64,000 bases of DNA from Acidobacteriota bacterium (GCA_016703965.1 JADJBB010000021.1:1426001-1490000), one strand, 5' to 3'; shown: positions 16,248 through 25,831, counted from the stretch's first letter. Notes: generated by a model from the sequence alone, not told the origin. A program made the numbers and translations.

Positions 16248-18422
16248 CTATTTCTTGCCGACGACCTTCATTTCGTCCACGACCCATTTCGCTCCGCCGA
16301 ATTTTTCTACGACGAAGAGAACGTAGCGGATATCTACTGAGATCGTGCGGTTGTAGTCAGGATCGTAGTAGAAATCGTTGCCCAGGCCCTCGTAGTTGCC
16401 ATCGAAGCAGAGGCCGACTTGTTCGCCGTTGCCGTTGAGGATCGGCGAGCCGGAGTTGCCGCCGATGATGTCCGTGGTCGAGAGGAAGTTGACGACGACG
16501 CTGTCGCCTTCACCGTATCGTCCGAAATCTTTCGCCGCTTGCAGATCTTTGAGTTTCTGCGGAGCGTCGAACGGATTAATGCCCGTGTCCTTCTCCAGCA
16601 TACCTTTCATTGTGGTGAAAGGTGTACGGAATTCGGCTTCGCGCGGGGCATAGCCTTTGATGTTGCCGTACGAAAATCTGAGCGAAGAATTCGCGTCCGG
16701 ATAGACCGGCGATTTGCCCTGCATCTCGGTCAAAGCACCCATGTAGGCAACCCGAAGCCGGTTGATGTTTGCGTTAAAGTTAGCCGTTCGAGCTCCGAGA
16801 GCCTGATGCTCCTGGTTCAGGCCGCGGGCAAAGCCGAGGATATCCTCGCGCTCCTTGTTGAAGTCCATCGTACGCGGACCGTAAAGCCCAGCAACTCTTT
16901 GTGCCGACGAATATTCGCCATTCACGATGGTATCGGCGAATTTAGCTTCGGCATCGCGGCGGGCTTTGCCCTTGAGCGAACCGAAAAGAGTCTCGGCGGG
17001 TGCAAACTTCTGGTCGGCTGGCAGCTCGTCGAGCCATTTTAGGAATGCCTTGAGCAACTCAAGTTCGTGGGCTGGCTCTCGTTCTTTATATGCCTCCTCG
17101 ACTTCTTTGAGCTTGGCGGCACGCTGCTCGTCGGTGAATGGCTTGGCGTTCGGGCCGCTGGTTGCGGCGACGGCTGCATAGATCTGGCCGAATGTCGGCA
17201 TCGACAGCGGATCGGGTAGACGACGGACGATCACATCACGCTTTGACGTGGCATTTGTTTCTTCTGACAGCGACTTTAACTCTGCGAGCACATTGCCATA
17301 CTTTTTCTGACGATCGGCATTAGCGGCGATCCATGTAGCGAGTTTGGCCTCTTCGGCCTGACGCTGCTCGACGACGTTCGCACGACGAAGCCGGAAAGCG
17401 CCGCCGCCGTAAACCTTGCGCGAATTGTCATAATTGGCAATGTCGCTTTGGAAAGCGATCCGTTTTTCCTCGTTCGTTTCCCCGATCTTTCGCAATGACG
17501 TGCTCAGAGCATCGAGATACTTTTCGAGGAAAGGGAAGTTGGCCTCGCGGGCATATTTGATCGACCAGCTCTCGCGGTAACGCGTCGTCCCGCCCGGATA
17601 ACCAAGCACAAAAACGAAATCGTTGTCTTTCAGGCCGCCGATGTTCATTGTGAGAAATTTCTTTGGCTTGAACGGCACGTTGTTTGGCGAGTAGGCTGCC
17701 GAAGATCCGTCCGGAGCCGTGTAGGCTCTGAGAAACGTGAAATCGCCGGTGTGCCGCGTCCATTCAAAGTTGTCAGGGTCGCCGCCAAAGATACCGATGT
17801 TACGCGGCGGTGCGTAAACTACGCGAACGTCTTTGATCTGCTGCGTTTCGTAGAGATAGAAGAAAAATCCGTTGTTCAGCATCTGTACACGGACGACCGC
17901 ACCGGGCTTTGCCTTCGCCTGTTCAGCCGCGGCAACGGCATCGGAATTTTTCTTGTAAGCGTCAGCGAGTGCAGCTCCGGTCAAGCCTTCGGTCCCGGCT
18001 TTGACGCGGGCGGTGACGTCCTCTTCGCGGTTGGTGATGAAGATCGAATAGTCCTTAGCGGAGATCTCGCCGGCACGGCTCTCTGTCTTAAAACCGGTTT
18101 CGACGAGGTCTTTGTCCGGCGTCGAAGCCTTGACCAGAGCGTCGAATCCGCAGTGGTGATTGGTCAGGATCAGGCCGTCGGGCGAGACGAATTCCGCCGT
18201 GCAGCCCACTGACAAACGGATAACCGCATCGGTCAGCCCGACACCGCCGGGATTATAAATTTCATTTGGCTTGATCTTTAGCCCGCGTTTGCTCAGAGGA
18301 AGTGCGGCGATCTGGCCGGGAGCGAACATGCCTTCGTCAAAGGCGAGGGCGAACGACGAGGTCGAAACGAGCACCGCGAAGATCATCGCGAGCGACAAAA
18401 AGCGATCTTTAATAGGTTTCAT
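16248..18422 (-). CDS. S46 family serine peptidase (dipeptidyl-peptidase 7/11-like)
   Basis: Exported exopeptidase that removes dipeptides from the N-terminus of oligopeptides in the periplasm, supporting growth on proteins. The start at 18422 gives a signal peptide (MKPIKDRFLSLAMIFAVLVSTSSFALA); the ATG at 18485 would add an unlikely extension. The trypsin-like catalytic His is in LILTNHHCGFD (about residue 90), and the catalytic Ser in IIGGNSGSPILNGNGE near the C-terminus, followed by LCFDGNYE. The 724-residue length is that of DPP7/DPP11 proteins. Substrate preference (hydrophobic or acidic P1) cannot be read with certainty here. Confidence 0.92.
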   Translation of the reverse strand: MKPIKDRFLSLAMIFAVLVSTSSFALAFDEGMFAPGQIAALPLSKRGLKIKPNEIYNPGGVGLTDAVIRLSVGCTAEFVSPDGLILTNHHCGFDALVKASTPDKDLVETGFKTESRAGEISAKDYSIFITNREEDVTARVKAGTEGLTGAALADAYKKNSDAVAAAEQAKAKPGAVVRVQMLNNGFFFYLYETQQIKDVRVVYAPPRNIGIFGGDPDNFEWTRHTGDFTFLRAYTAPDGSSAAYSPNNVPFKPKKFLTMNIGGLKDNDFVFVLGYPGGTTRYRESWSIKYAREANFPFLEKYLDALSTSLRKIGETNEEKRIAFQSDIANYDNSRKVYGGGAFRLRRANVVEQRQAEEAKLATWIAANADRQKKYGNVLAELKSLSEETNATSKRDVIVRRLPDPLSMPTFGQIYAAVAATSGPNAKPFTDEQRAAKLKEVEEAYKEREPAHELELLKAFLKWLDELPADQKFAPAETLFGSLKGKARRDAEAKFADTIVNGEYSSAQRVAGLYGPRTMDFNKEREDILGFARGLNQEHQALGARTANFNANINRLRVAYMGALTEMQGKSPVYPDANSSLRFSYGNIKGYAPREAEFRTPFTTMKGMLEKDTGINPFDAPQKLKDLQAAKDFGRYGEGDSVVVNFLSTTDIIGGNSGSPILNGNGEQVGLCFDGNYEGLGNDFYYDPDYNRTISVDIRYVLFVVEKFGGAKWVVDEMKVVGKK

Positions 18423-18652
18423 ATAGTTGGCTTTGTTGAAATAAGATTTTTCGGAATATCTGTTATACAAGTATAACGTAAACACCCGAAACTCTGTAAT
18501 TTAGTGCCTAAAACCGAATCTCCGTTGCCTGAAAAATCGCGAAGATGTGGATGTGTCCGTCGGTCCTGACGCCAACGGCGACCAACATCAAAGCCTGGGG
18601 TGAAATGAGCGACAGCGATCGGAACCCTAGGTAAGTCCGTTATTGAGTCTTG

Positions 18653-18736
18653 TCGCTGAAGGCGACGAACAGGGTTCACGATCGTTGCTCGCCTTCAGCG
18701 AGCGGAAAATTCTCATACCAGGGTTCGATGCCCTGG
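18653..18736. repeat. Nested inverted repeats in a 519-bp intergenic region
   Basis: TCGCTGAAGGCGA (18653-18665) is repeated inverted at 18689-18701, and CCAGGG (18718-18723) pairs with CCCTGG (18731-18736). Related short segments (AGCGACAG..., CCTAGG) lie at 18600-18640. This resembles REP-type extragenic elements. The rest of 18423-18941 holds no open frame I believe; promoters for the flanking divergent genes must lie there but no clear -35/-10 pair stood out. Confidence 0.65.
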
Positions 18737-18941
18737 CTAGGTGGCGACTGGGCAGTTCCGACACCAACCCCAAGTTGCTATGGGACACGCGCTCTGCTTA
18801 AGATGGGCTCAAAAAGACTATTGACACTGATTCGGATCAGGATTATCATTCCCCATAAGTTTTCATCGCCGGCAAATGCCCGTTCTCACGCTCGTTTGTC
18901 CAGTTTTTCCCCACTCTCCTACGAGAGCGAAGGAGGCGTAA

Positions 18942-19358
18942 ATGCTCAAAATAAATCGTCCTATCCTAACCGTGCTGGCCGCGTTAGTAGTTGTGTGTCT
19001 GTCCGGAGCTGCACAACAGGCTTTTGGGCAGGAATCTTCAGCGGAACCAAGTAAAAAGCTCCCTGAAGTGGTTTCAAGGGTCGAAGGCATCGTCGTTATT
19101 GAAGTCACCCGCAAGATGGAGGATCCCCTCGATCAATTCGAGATCAAGATCCAAAACCGAACGGGACGGCCGATCCGTGAGATCGCGATCCAGTGTAGTA
19201 CTGGCCGGGACGTGAGCGGTTCAAGTCAGTCGTCGGGAATAAAACCGTTGATCGAGATCGACGCCTTTTTCACGCTGCGCTTTCCAGCGTCGAACGTCTT
19301 CGAAGGATATCCGATCGAAATAACCCGAATAAAGTACTTTGACGAAGCACCAGAATGA
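18942..19358 (+). CDS. Secreted protein of unknown function, 138 residues
   Basis: Unrecognised. Strong ribosome site GGAGG at 18929-18933; N-terminal signal peptide (LAALVVVCLSGAAQQAFGQ). The mature part is predicted beta-rich (VVIEVTRKMEDPLDQFEIKI; NRTGRPIREIAIQ) and resembles the immunoglobulin-like beta-sandwich region of the two longer proteins that follow: all three speak of a protein whose surface strands are followed by a phrase like ITRIKYFD or ITRISVGI. The stop codon overlaps the next start (ATGA), so it is first gene of a translationally coupled operon. Confidence 0.7.
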   Translation: MLKINRPILTVLAALVVVCLSGAAQQAFGQESSAEPSKKLPEVVSRVEGIVVIEVTRKMEDPLDQFEIKIQNRTGRPIREIAIQCSTGRDVSGSSQSSGIKPLIEIDAFFTLRFPASNVFEGYPIEITRIKYFDEAPE

Positions 19359-20644
19359 AGAATTTCGATTACATGAAAATGGCCGTGGCCCGCATTTCGG
19401 CGATCCTATTGCTCTGCTTCGTCGGCGTAAGCTTAGCCCAGCAAAAACTCGATCCCGTACCGGAAAATATCAAGGCCGTTAACCAGCCCGAAAGCCCGGT
19501 TCAGATCACGATCGACGGCGTTTACGCGATGGGCGGCAGCATGAAGATGTTCCGATACACCGTTCGCAACGCGGGAGTGAAAGATATTCGCAGTATCGTA
19601 TTGCGTAGTGAAAAGGAAGGCGTGATCTATCCGATCTATCTGGGGCTGCCGTCGTCGAATATCGATCAACTTGCCTTCGAAAAACCTTTCCTTGTCGGAG
19701 CCAGCAAGCCATTTTCATGTCCGGTTTTGGCTTATGACGGCAGGTCGCGATCGAGTTCGTGGTTGATGAGTGTGGATCTTGTACTATTCGATGACGGGAC
19801 GACGTGGGGGCCGGATCTTCAAGTGCAGCGTGATTATCTGCTGGGGTTCATCGACGGGCAAAAACAGCTGTTGGCTGAGTTAAAAGGCTTCATTGCCCGC
19901 AAAGATGACGCGGGGCTGAGATCGCTGATCACCCGCGAGCCAATGCTGCCGGAGATGAGCGATCTTCCGAAGCTGACGAAGCGGCAAGAGGGATTCAAAG
20001 CGGGATTCTTTACGGCCCGGTTGAAAATGCAGGGAGACATGCAGGCTCGCGAAGACTTGAGCGGTATTCCGGCGCGTATTCGCGATCTGGAACGTGCTCT
20101 CGGGGTTGCTCCGCCTAACAACGACAACCTAATGCAGGTCTCGCTTTGGAATGTTTTTAAGGAACCGGTCAAAGTGTTGGGGTTTTTGGTCGGTGGAAAG
20201 AACTACTCGATCGATGAACGTTTCGCGGGCAGCAGCGATTGGGCGAGTGGGTTCAAGATCAGGCCGAAGAACACTTCGGGAAAAACGATCAGGCACGTTT
20301 CTTACGATGTGGAGTTTCCCGAAACGATTCGTGTGGGGGCTCCATTTCTTTTTGAGATGTATTACGGCCCGCACCCGAGCCCGAGGGTAAGGCAGGAAGA
20401 ATATCACAAGGCCGAACCACTCGTAGCCCCGGGCGAAACCTTTGAAATAATGATGAACGACAAAGAGGCCGTCGCTCTGAAAGATTTTCTCGGGCGCCAT
20501 TACCCGACGATCGACATAACCAGAATATCGGTCGGAATCTCCTCGATATATTTCAACGACAACACGCGCTGGATGGGCGGACAATTACAACAGCAGGACA
20601 CGAACGATCCACAACGATGGGTCGCCGCCCTAACAAAGGAGTAG
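19355..20644 (+). CDS. Secreted protein of unknown function, paralogue A
   Basis: Unrecognised 429-residue exported protein. It starts inside the stop codon of the previous gene. Hydrophobic signal region (residues 10-28, ISAILLLCFVGVSLAQ). Two beta-rich parts flank a helical middle: VQITIDGVYAMGGSMKMFRYTVRNAG; then LTKRQEGFKAGFFTARLKMQ and GIPARIRDLERALGV; then ASGFKIRPKNTSGKTIRHVSYD. The next gene has the same order of motifs, so the two arose by duplication. The beta parts look like domains of unknown binding function; no catalytic motif is visible. Confidence 0.75.
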   Translation: MKNFDYMKMAVARISAILLLCFVGVSLAQQKLDPVPENIKAVNQPESPVQITIDGVYAMGGSMKMFRYTVRNAGVKDIRSIVLRSEKEGVIYPIYLGLPSSNIDQLAFEKPFLVGASKPFSCPVLAYDGRSRSSSWLMSVDLVLFDDGTTWGPDLQVQRDYLLGFIDGQKQLLAELKGFIARKDDAGLRSLITREPMLPEMSDLPKLTKRQEGFKAGFFTARLKMQGDMQAREDLSGIPARIRDLERALGVAPPNNDNLMQVSLWNVFKEPVKVLGFLVGGKNYSIDERFAGSSDWASGFKIRPKNTSGKTIRHVSYDVEFPETIRVGAPFLFEMYYGPHPSPRVRQEEYHKAEPLVAPGETFEIMMNDKEAVALKDFLGRHYPTIDITRISVGISSIYFNDNTRWMGGQLQQQDTNDPQRWVAALTKE

Positions 20645-20648
20645 ACGA

Positions 20649-21872
20649 ATGAAAAGATCATATTTTAGTAATGCGAGCTTTGGTGCATTGTTTTTGCTGA
20701 CCCTTTTCTCGCTGTCCGCGTTTGGCCAACCGAACTATCTGCCGCCGCCGGAGAATTTGAAGGTTGTGGAGCAGCCGAAAAGCCCTTTGCAGATCACGAT
20801 CGGTAAGTTGCAGGTGTTTCCAAACGACGGAAAAATGCTGACCTACTCAGTTAAGAACAATGGGACGGCGAATGTGATCGGTTTTGTGGTTAACGGTATG
20901 CCCGGCACGACACAGAGGGCGGTTCCTCTAGAAGCTCCGTTGTTGCCCGGAACGACGAAGAGTTTCATAGTCCTTGACTATCCGCTGACTGGTGAGCATC
21001 TGGCTAAGATTGACTTCGTTCTGCTCCAGGACGGCGGGATGTGGGGAACGAGAGCATCGGGTGATGCGGATTTTGTTGTCAATTTCTTCGACGGACTGAA
21101 ACGCGTGATCGCAGATTCGAAAAGCCTTGTATCGGAAGCTGACGATGAGAAGCTGACCAAGTTCATTAACAGCCCTCCGAATTTTCCTGAAAACGCAGGA
21201 GACATACGAAACTGGACGCGCAAACAGGAAGGTTTCATGCGCGGATACGGCGTTGGTTTGTTTTCGTTCCGTGAAAGCCTGAAGATCCGCGGGGATGTAA
21301 AGGGCATTCCGGGACGAATAGCCGATCTGGAAAGAAGTCTTGGAGCGACCTCCGCTCCTGGTGCTCCGAAACGCATCAGTATGGGGGCGAGTTGGCTTGA
21401 TCTGCCTGTTAAGATACTTGGCGTTTCAATCGGTAAAGATCCTGTTTCATTTGACCAGGACATTTCGGCTCGGCCCGACTGGCTAAACGGGCTTGCGATC
21501 AAGATCAAGAATACTTCCGGAAAAACCATCACGCGGATGAATTTCAGCTTGGATTTTAGTGAGACGAATGGATCTGGGGGGCGTATGATTTACGATCTCG
21601 CTTACGGCCCTCCGCCGGGAGTTACAAACTTGCAAGCGCATAATAAAGCCGAAACACCGATACCGCCCGATGGAGTTTTTGAATTCGGTCTTGATGAGAG
21701 CGAGTATCCGCGTCTAAAAAAATACATCGAGAGCCGACAACCGCTCGATTCGTTAGCCCGATTGCATATTACATTTCAAGCGGTCTACTACGATGATAAA
21801 ACCGGCTGGATGGGCGGGGCGATCATGCAAGATCCGGAAAATCCGCGTCGATGGGTATCCGTTAAGCCTTAA
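20649..21872 (+). CDS. Secreted protein of unknown function, paralogue B
   Basis: 407-residue paralogue of the preceding gene, separated from it by 4 bp. Shared motifs in the same order: PPPENLKVVEQPKSPLQITI (A: PVPENIKAVNQPESPVQITI), TRKQEGFMRGYGVGLFS, GIPGRIADLERSLGA, IKIKNTSGKTITRMNFSLD, and the ending GWMGGAIMQDPENPRRWV. It has its own signal peptide ending AFGQ. Overall identity appears only moderate, so the duplication is old. Function unknown; the operon 18942-21872 may encode a three-part extracytoplasmic complex. Confidence 0.75.
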   Translation: MKRSYFSNASFGALFLLTLFSLSAFGQPNYLPPPENLKVVEQPKSPLQITIGKLQVFPNDGKMLTYSVKNNGTANVIGFVVNGMPGTTQRAVPLEAPLLPGTTKSFIVLDYPLTGEHLAKIDFVLLQDGGMWGTRASGDADFVVNFFDGLKRVIADSKSLVSEADDEKLTKFINSPPNFPENAGDIRNWTRKQEGFMRGYGVGLFSFRESLKIRGDVKGIPGRIADLERSLGATSAPGAPKRISMGASWLDLPVKILGVSIGKDPVSFDQDISARPDWLNGLAIKIKNTSGKTITRMNFSLDFSETNGSGGRMIYDLAYGPPPGVTNLQAHNKAETPIPPDGVFEFGLDESEYPRLKKYIESRQPLDSLARLHITFQAVYYDDKTGWMGGAIMQDPENPRRWVSVKP

Positions 21873-21964
21873 GTTTCCTTGTCCGGGTATCCCGTGGTTA
21901 GAAGTGACCGACCACGGAAAACACGGAACGGCACGGAGTAAGATGTGAAGACAAAAATCAGAAT

Positions 21965-22720
21965 ATGAAAACTCTCACACTCACATTCACCTTATTTCTG
22001 GCAGCTCTTGGCGGCCTTCAAATAACAGTTTCCGCTCAGAATATTGAGAAGACGCTGATCAAGTCGGGTGGGAAGGAGCGGGTCTATTATTTGTTTGTGC
22101 CGGAGAGGTTGGATGCTGAGAAGCCAGTCCCTTTAGTCGTTTTGCTTCATGGTTCTGGACGAAACGGGATGTCGCTGGCCGAGAAGTGGAAGGACCTGGC
22201 CAAGAAGGAGCGGTTTATTATCGCGGGGCCGGACGCTTCGGACTTGAAGGGCTGGGCGATACCGGCGGACGGGCCCGATTATATTTATGAGCTGGTCGAG
22301 AGTCTGAAAGGGAAGTATCCGGTCGACGCAAAGCGGGTGTATTTGTTCGGGCATTCTGCGGGTGCGGGGATCGCGATCTATTTTTCTCTGCTGGAGTCGG
22401 AGTATTTTGCGGCGACGGCGATTCACGCCGGGGCTTTGCCGAAGAGCAACAGCTCGATGATCAACGAGGCTAAGCGTAAGGTACCATTCTCGATATTTAT
22501 CGGAACCGACGACCGGATGGTGCCGGTGGCTGCGGTGCGTTCGACGCGCGATGCTCTGACCGCCGCAGGGTTTACAGTCGACTATCACGAGATGAACGGC
22601 CACACGCACGACTATTACGGCAAGTCGGGCGAGATCAACTCTAAGGCTTGGGAGTTCCTGAAAAGGCACGACCTCAAGGCGGAGCCGAAATACGAAAAAC
22701 TAAATTTTCGCGAGAGATAG
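21965..22720 (+). CDS. Secreted alpha/beta hydrolase (PHB depolymerase/feruloyl-esterase-like)
   Basis: Exported 251-residue esterase-like enzyme. Signal peptide (TLTFTLFLAALGGLQITVSAQ) is followed by the fold's first strand and oxyanion motif PLVVLLHGSGRNG, the nucleophile elbow GHSAGAGIAI (Ser), an acid in FIGTDDRMVP and the His in MNGHTHDYY. These complete the catalytic triad of the LpqC/PHB-depolymerase-like group. The substrate is unknown. Upstream (21908-21935) is a short ACGGA-type direct repeat typical of intergenic repeats in such genomes. Confidence 0.85.
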   Translation: MKTLTLTFTLFLAALGGLQITVSAQNIEKTLIKSGGKERVYYLFVPERLDAEKPVPLVVLLHGSGRNGMSLAEKWKDLAKKERFIIAGPDASDLKGWAIPADGPDYIYELVESLKGKYPVDAKRVYLFGHSAGAGIAIYFSLLESEYFAATAIHAGALPKSNSSMINEAKRKVPFSIFIGTDDRMVPVAAVRSTRDALTAAGFTVDYHEMNGHTHDYYGKSGEINSKAWEFLKRHDLKAEPKYEKLNFRER

Positions 22721-22905
22721 ATCGGCGATTCGAGTTGCCGATTCGTTCGATGAACCAATTTTGAGCAAGATCAAGCGATGGTCAGGATCTTACGACCAAA
22801 CACGTTCGACCGATCTGCAAAATAACTCTACCAATCACAGCGATCGTCCTCGATAAAGAGCGTATTTCGTTCGACCAAACTTTCAATTCGAGTGCGACGT
22901 AATTG

Positions 22906-22933
22906 AAAAGAGGCTACCCTTTCGGATGGCCTC
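22906..22933 (-). terminator. Rho-independent terminator of the M23 peptidase gene
   Basis: Minus strand: GAGGCCATCC, a GAAA tetraloop, then GGGTAGCCTC and TTTT; one mismatch and one G-T pair in a 10-bp stem. Confidence 0.8.
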
Positions 22934-22960
22934 TCTCTGCATTGTTCTTGTTAAGAAAAA

Positions 22961-23791
22961 CTACTTCTTCTCGATCTTCGTCAGGTCCGTCGGCTCGGCC
23001 GGGAGGAAGTGGCGTGGGTTGATCGATTTGTCGTTGAGACGGAGTTCGTAGTGAAGGTGCGGGCCGGTCGAGCGGCCGGTGGAGCCGATCAGGCCGATGA
23101 GCTGGCCGCGGGTGATGGTGGCTCCGACCTCAGTCTCGATCTTCGACATGTGGCCGTAGCGTGACGTCAGGCCGTTGCCGTGGTCGATCTCGACCATGTT
23201 GCCATAACCGCCGGTAAAGCCGGCTTTGATGACCGTTCCGTTGCCCGGAGCGATGACCATGTCGCCGCGTTCGCCGTCGATGTCCATGCCCGGGTGAAAC
23301 TCGTAAGAGCGTCCGCCGAACGGATTGCGTCGGAAGCCAAATTCGTTATTTATCTTGCCGAGGTGTGCCCACATGGTCGGCAGGAATGCCGGATTCGTGG
23401 TGGCACGGATCTGTTTGAGTTGATTCTCGAGCTCGTTGTCTTCGCCATCTACCTCAGCACCATCATCCGGGCCGCCGCTGTTGAGAGCGAGATCGGTCGG
23501 GGTAGAAGGGCGTGTGTAGTAGGTTGTTTCTGGCTGGGCTGCGGGAATTTCTACGGGTTGGGCTGCGATCTGAGTTGTAATTGCCGATGTAGTAGCTGCC
23601 GATTCAGCGAGGGCTGCATTTCTAACGATGCCGCTCATTCCGATCGAGAGGGCTGAAATACCAAGTAATAGAAAAATGCCTACGGTACCAAAATGCAAAT
23701 AGCTTTTTCTAACAGCTACTCGCTTAATATAGATCTTCGTCTTTGATGAATGCGCTAAAAGAAAAGTATACGACTTATCGTTTTTCTGCAT
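22961..23791 (-). CDS. M23 family metallopeptidase (LytM-type)
   Basis: Zn-dependent peptidoglycan endopeptidase or amidase activator at the periplasmic side. A basic N-terminus and one membrane segment (residues about 34-52, HFGTVGIFLLLGISALSIG) anchor the 276-residue protein; a Pro/Glu/Asp-rich linker follows. The M23 domain (about residues 155-270) keeps the Zn ligands: HxxxD in FHPGMDIDGERGD and HxH in GPHLHYELRLND. All catalytic residues are present, so it should be active. Terminator directly downstream; transcribed alone. Confidence 0.9.
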   Translation of the reverse strand: MQKNDKSYTFLLAHSSKTKIYIKRVAVRKSYLHFGTVGIFLLLGISALSIGMSGIVRNAALAESAATTSAITTQIAAQPVEIPAAQPETTYYTRPSTPTDLALNSGGPDDGAEVDGEDNELENQLKQIRATTNPAFLPTMWAHLGKINNEFGFRRNPFGGRSYEFHPGMDIDGERGDMVIAPGNGTVIKAGFTGGYGNMVEIDHGNGLTSRYGHMSKIETEVGATITRGQLIGLIGSTGRSTGPHLHYELRLNDKSINPRHFLPAEPTDLTKIEKK

Positions 23792-23983
23792 TGTGCCTTA
23801 AAGCTCCTTTTAATGATCTTGCGCACCGTAACATATTGCAGTTACGATACTTGGAATCACGCAAGAATAGCCGCGAGCGACTAACGCGAAACCTAGACAA
23901 GCGTTTACCTTTCCAGGCAAACTCTTGCTGTCGTGGGTGACCAATTTTTAAACTTCCTTAAAAAAACCTTACAGGAACTATTA

Positions 23984-24041
23984 TAAAAACATAAGCCGCT
24001 CGAAAAGGCAAGCTTTCAAAGCTTGATCTATCGGAGCGGCT
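23984..24041 (-). terminator. Terminator of the ECF sigma operon
   Basis: AGCCGCTC (23994-24001) pairs with GAGCGGCT (24034-24041), with an inner stem CAAGCTTT/AAAGCTTG (24009-24016, 24018-24025). On the minus strand it is followed by TATGTTTTTATAA. Confidence 0.75.
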
Positions 24042-24065
24042 CATGGCCCGAATGCGAGCTATTTT

Positions 24066-24269
24066 CTACTGATCCCGGCGGCGGCTATTTTGCATTCCGC
24101 GAAATATCATGAATCCGACCCCAGCAAAAACGGCGATAAATGCCAGGACGATCAACACTTTGATCGCTACCGAAATGAACCCGACAAAGCCTACCAGTGC
24201 TTTCAACAAAACGATAACAAGCGCGAGGATCGCGATAATACTGCCACCGACGGATGCGACTTTTAGCAT
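24066..24269 (-). CDS. Small membrane protein, 67 residues
   Basis: Two hydrophobic helices (IIAILALVIVLLKALVGFVG and a second at residues 36-57) and a basic C-terminus (RGMQNSRRRDQ). AGGAG lies 9 bases before the ATG. Last gene of the sigma-factor operon, 18 bp after the B-box protein. Function unknown; small hydrophobic proteins at this place may be envelope-stress effectors, which is only a guess. Confidence 0.7.
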   Translation of the reverse strand: MLKVASVGGSIIAILALVIVLLKALVGFVGFISVAIKVLIVLAFIAVFAGVGFMIFRGMQNSRRRDQ

Positions 24270-24287
24270 AAATAAAACTCCTGCTTA

Positions 24288-25043
24288 CTAGATATCTCTC
24301 CAGCTTCCGCTTCGCGAGCGATCGGAAAAATCGTTTTGAGCGACCCTGTAGTCAGCCTCATTATAGCGCGGATTCGTCAAAGCGAAGCTAGTGGATGCAG
24401 ATGACTGGTTCCATTTTGACGTGTCGGTCTTCGGTTTGAAGATATAGCCTTTCAGTAAATAGATACCAAGACCAATTAGCATCAGCGGTAAAAGCCCGCG
24501 AACAAGCCCTCGAACCGGGAACAGATTCTGCAAGACGAACGCAAATCCGAGAGCGAGCAAAGCGATACCCCAAAGTTTCGGGTTCCCCGAAAAACGCCTG
24601 ACCAGAATATCATCCGCCACATCCGGCGTCAGGCCGGAGCGGATCATCTGAGCCGTTCGGAACGAATCAAGTGCAGCAAAGCCCCACATTCCCATCATTC
24701 CAAACAGGAACAGCGGCGTGCCGGACAAAAGTGCCATTTGGAACAGGCCTATAAAGATACCGAAATAGACGAGAGCCTTAACGGTTTGTCCGTTATATGC
24801 GGCTCCAAGGCCCGGGCAGAACATTGAGAGCAATGTCGCGATGACGGGCGAAGTTCGCTTCTTAACGTAAGGGATATGATTCGTCTGAGTCTGCTGCTGG
24901 CGAAGAAGGTCTACGCCCAAAACTATACAGTCCTGGCAATACGGGAAGCCTTTGATCCGGTGGTCGCACGCCGGGCAGAGTGCCTTTCCGCAACCGTTGC
25001 AGCTAACTACTGCCGCGTTTTGACTGTGATAAGCACAATTCAT
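24288..25043 (-). CDS. B-box zinc-finger membrane protein
   Basis: 251-residue inner-membrane protein. The N-terminus is a B-box-type zinc finger (MNCAYHSQNAAVVSCNGCGK, then CPACDHRIKGFPYCQDC) with C/H pairs spaced for two Zn ions. Then come four to six hydrophobic segments, including the SPVIATLLSMFCPGLGAAYNG stretch that resembles TM2-domain proteins. The C-terminus is hydrophilic. The start codon overlaps the stop of the anti-sigma gene by one base (TAATG), so translation is coupled. Its role in sigma-factor control is unknown. Confidence 0.8.
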   Translation of the reverse strand: MNCAYHSQNAAVVSCNGCGKALCPACDHRIKGFPYCQDCIVLGVDLLRQQQTQTNHIPYVKKRTSPVIATLLSMFCPGLGAAYNGQTVKALVYFGIFIGLFQMALLSGTPLFLFGMMGMWGFAALDSFRTAQMIRSGLTPDVADDILVRRFSGNPKLWGIALLALGFAFVLQNLFPVRGLVRGLLPLMLIGLGIYLLKGYIFKPKTDTSKWNQSSASTSFALTNPRYNEADYRVAQNDFSDRSRSGSWRDI

Positions 25044-25831
25044 TAATTATTGCCCCCGTTCGAGACAGGTACGGTTCCGGTGACAGGATCCTGATTCGGC
25101 GCCTGTTCGGCTGCAGCCTTTCCGTTCCAAACATCTGCACCTTGCTGGTACGTTTGCTTAGCAAGCTGAACACTTTCCTGATAAACACCGGCGATCGAGC
25201 CGTCAGCCGACACCGTCTGGCTGAACATAAAGAACGCGAGCATGATCATCATCGCGACCGGAGCAAGCTGCGGAACGCCGATCGGGAATCTAAGCCCACG
25301 GACCCATTCGCCGACGCGTGACGTGAGCGAAGCTTTAACTTCTTCAGGCTTAGCGGTGCCGAGCGTGAGGTTCATGATCCGTTCGTGAAGCCCTGCGGGA
25401 ACCGCGAGTTCGTCCATCTTATATGTATAGAGCGAAGCGATGGAGCGGACGACCATGCCCGGCAGGTCTTCGCAGGCGTTGCAGAGAGCTGCGTGGCGTT
25501 CCCAGCGGTGGAATGCCGCTGCGGGTAAAAATCCGTCAAGATAATCGGTCAGGTGATCCTCGAAATTCTCGCAGGTCATCGCCGTCTCCGGCATCGTCAT
25601 CGACAGCACACGGGCCTCGAGACGCGTCATCGGCATCGCCGGTGCGGATATCTTGCGGCAAACTTCGAGCGAATCCTTAACGTCATTGAGCAGGGAATGA
25701 CACAGCGGGCACGCTAAGGCGTGTGCCGCGACAGACTTGTGAGCCGTGCTCTCAAGCGTCTTGTCCAAATAATCGGTCAACAGTTCTTCGAACGTCGAAC
25801 AATTAATTATGTTTTCCTGCTCCTTAATCAT
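25043..25831 (-). CDS. Anti-sigma factor with two zinc-finger (zf-HC2) domains
   Basis: Membrane-anchored regulator that probably holds the ECF sigma factor encoded upstream. Two HxxxCxxC zinc fingers are visible: HALACPLCHSLL (residues about 37-48) and HAALCNACEDL (about 112-122), each preceded by CxxFEExLTDYLDxxL. This doubled arrangement is unusual, as most zf-HC2 anti-sigma factors have one. One membrane segment (VAMMIMLAFFMFSQTVSA) follows near residue 200, then about 50 periplasmic residues rich in Gln, Pro and Asn. It is 19 bp downstream of the sigma gene. Release of sigma is expected on periplasmic stress. Confidence 0.88.
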   Translation of the reverse strand: MIKEQENIINCSTFEELLTDYLDKTLESTAHKSVAAHALACPLCHSLLNDVKDSLEVCRKISAPAMPMTRLEARVLSMTMPETAMTCENFEDHLTDYLDGFLPAAAFHRWERHAALCNACEDLPGMVVRSIASLYTYKMDELAVPAGLHERIMNLTLGTAKPEEVKASLTSRVGEWVRGLRFPIGVPQLAPVAMMIMLAFFMFSQTVSADGSIAGVYQESVQLAKQTYQQGADVWNGKAAAEQAPNQDPVTGTVPVSNGGNN

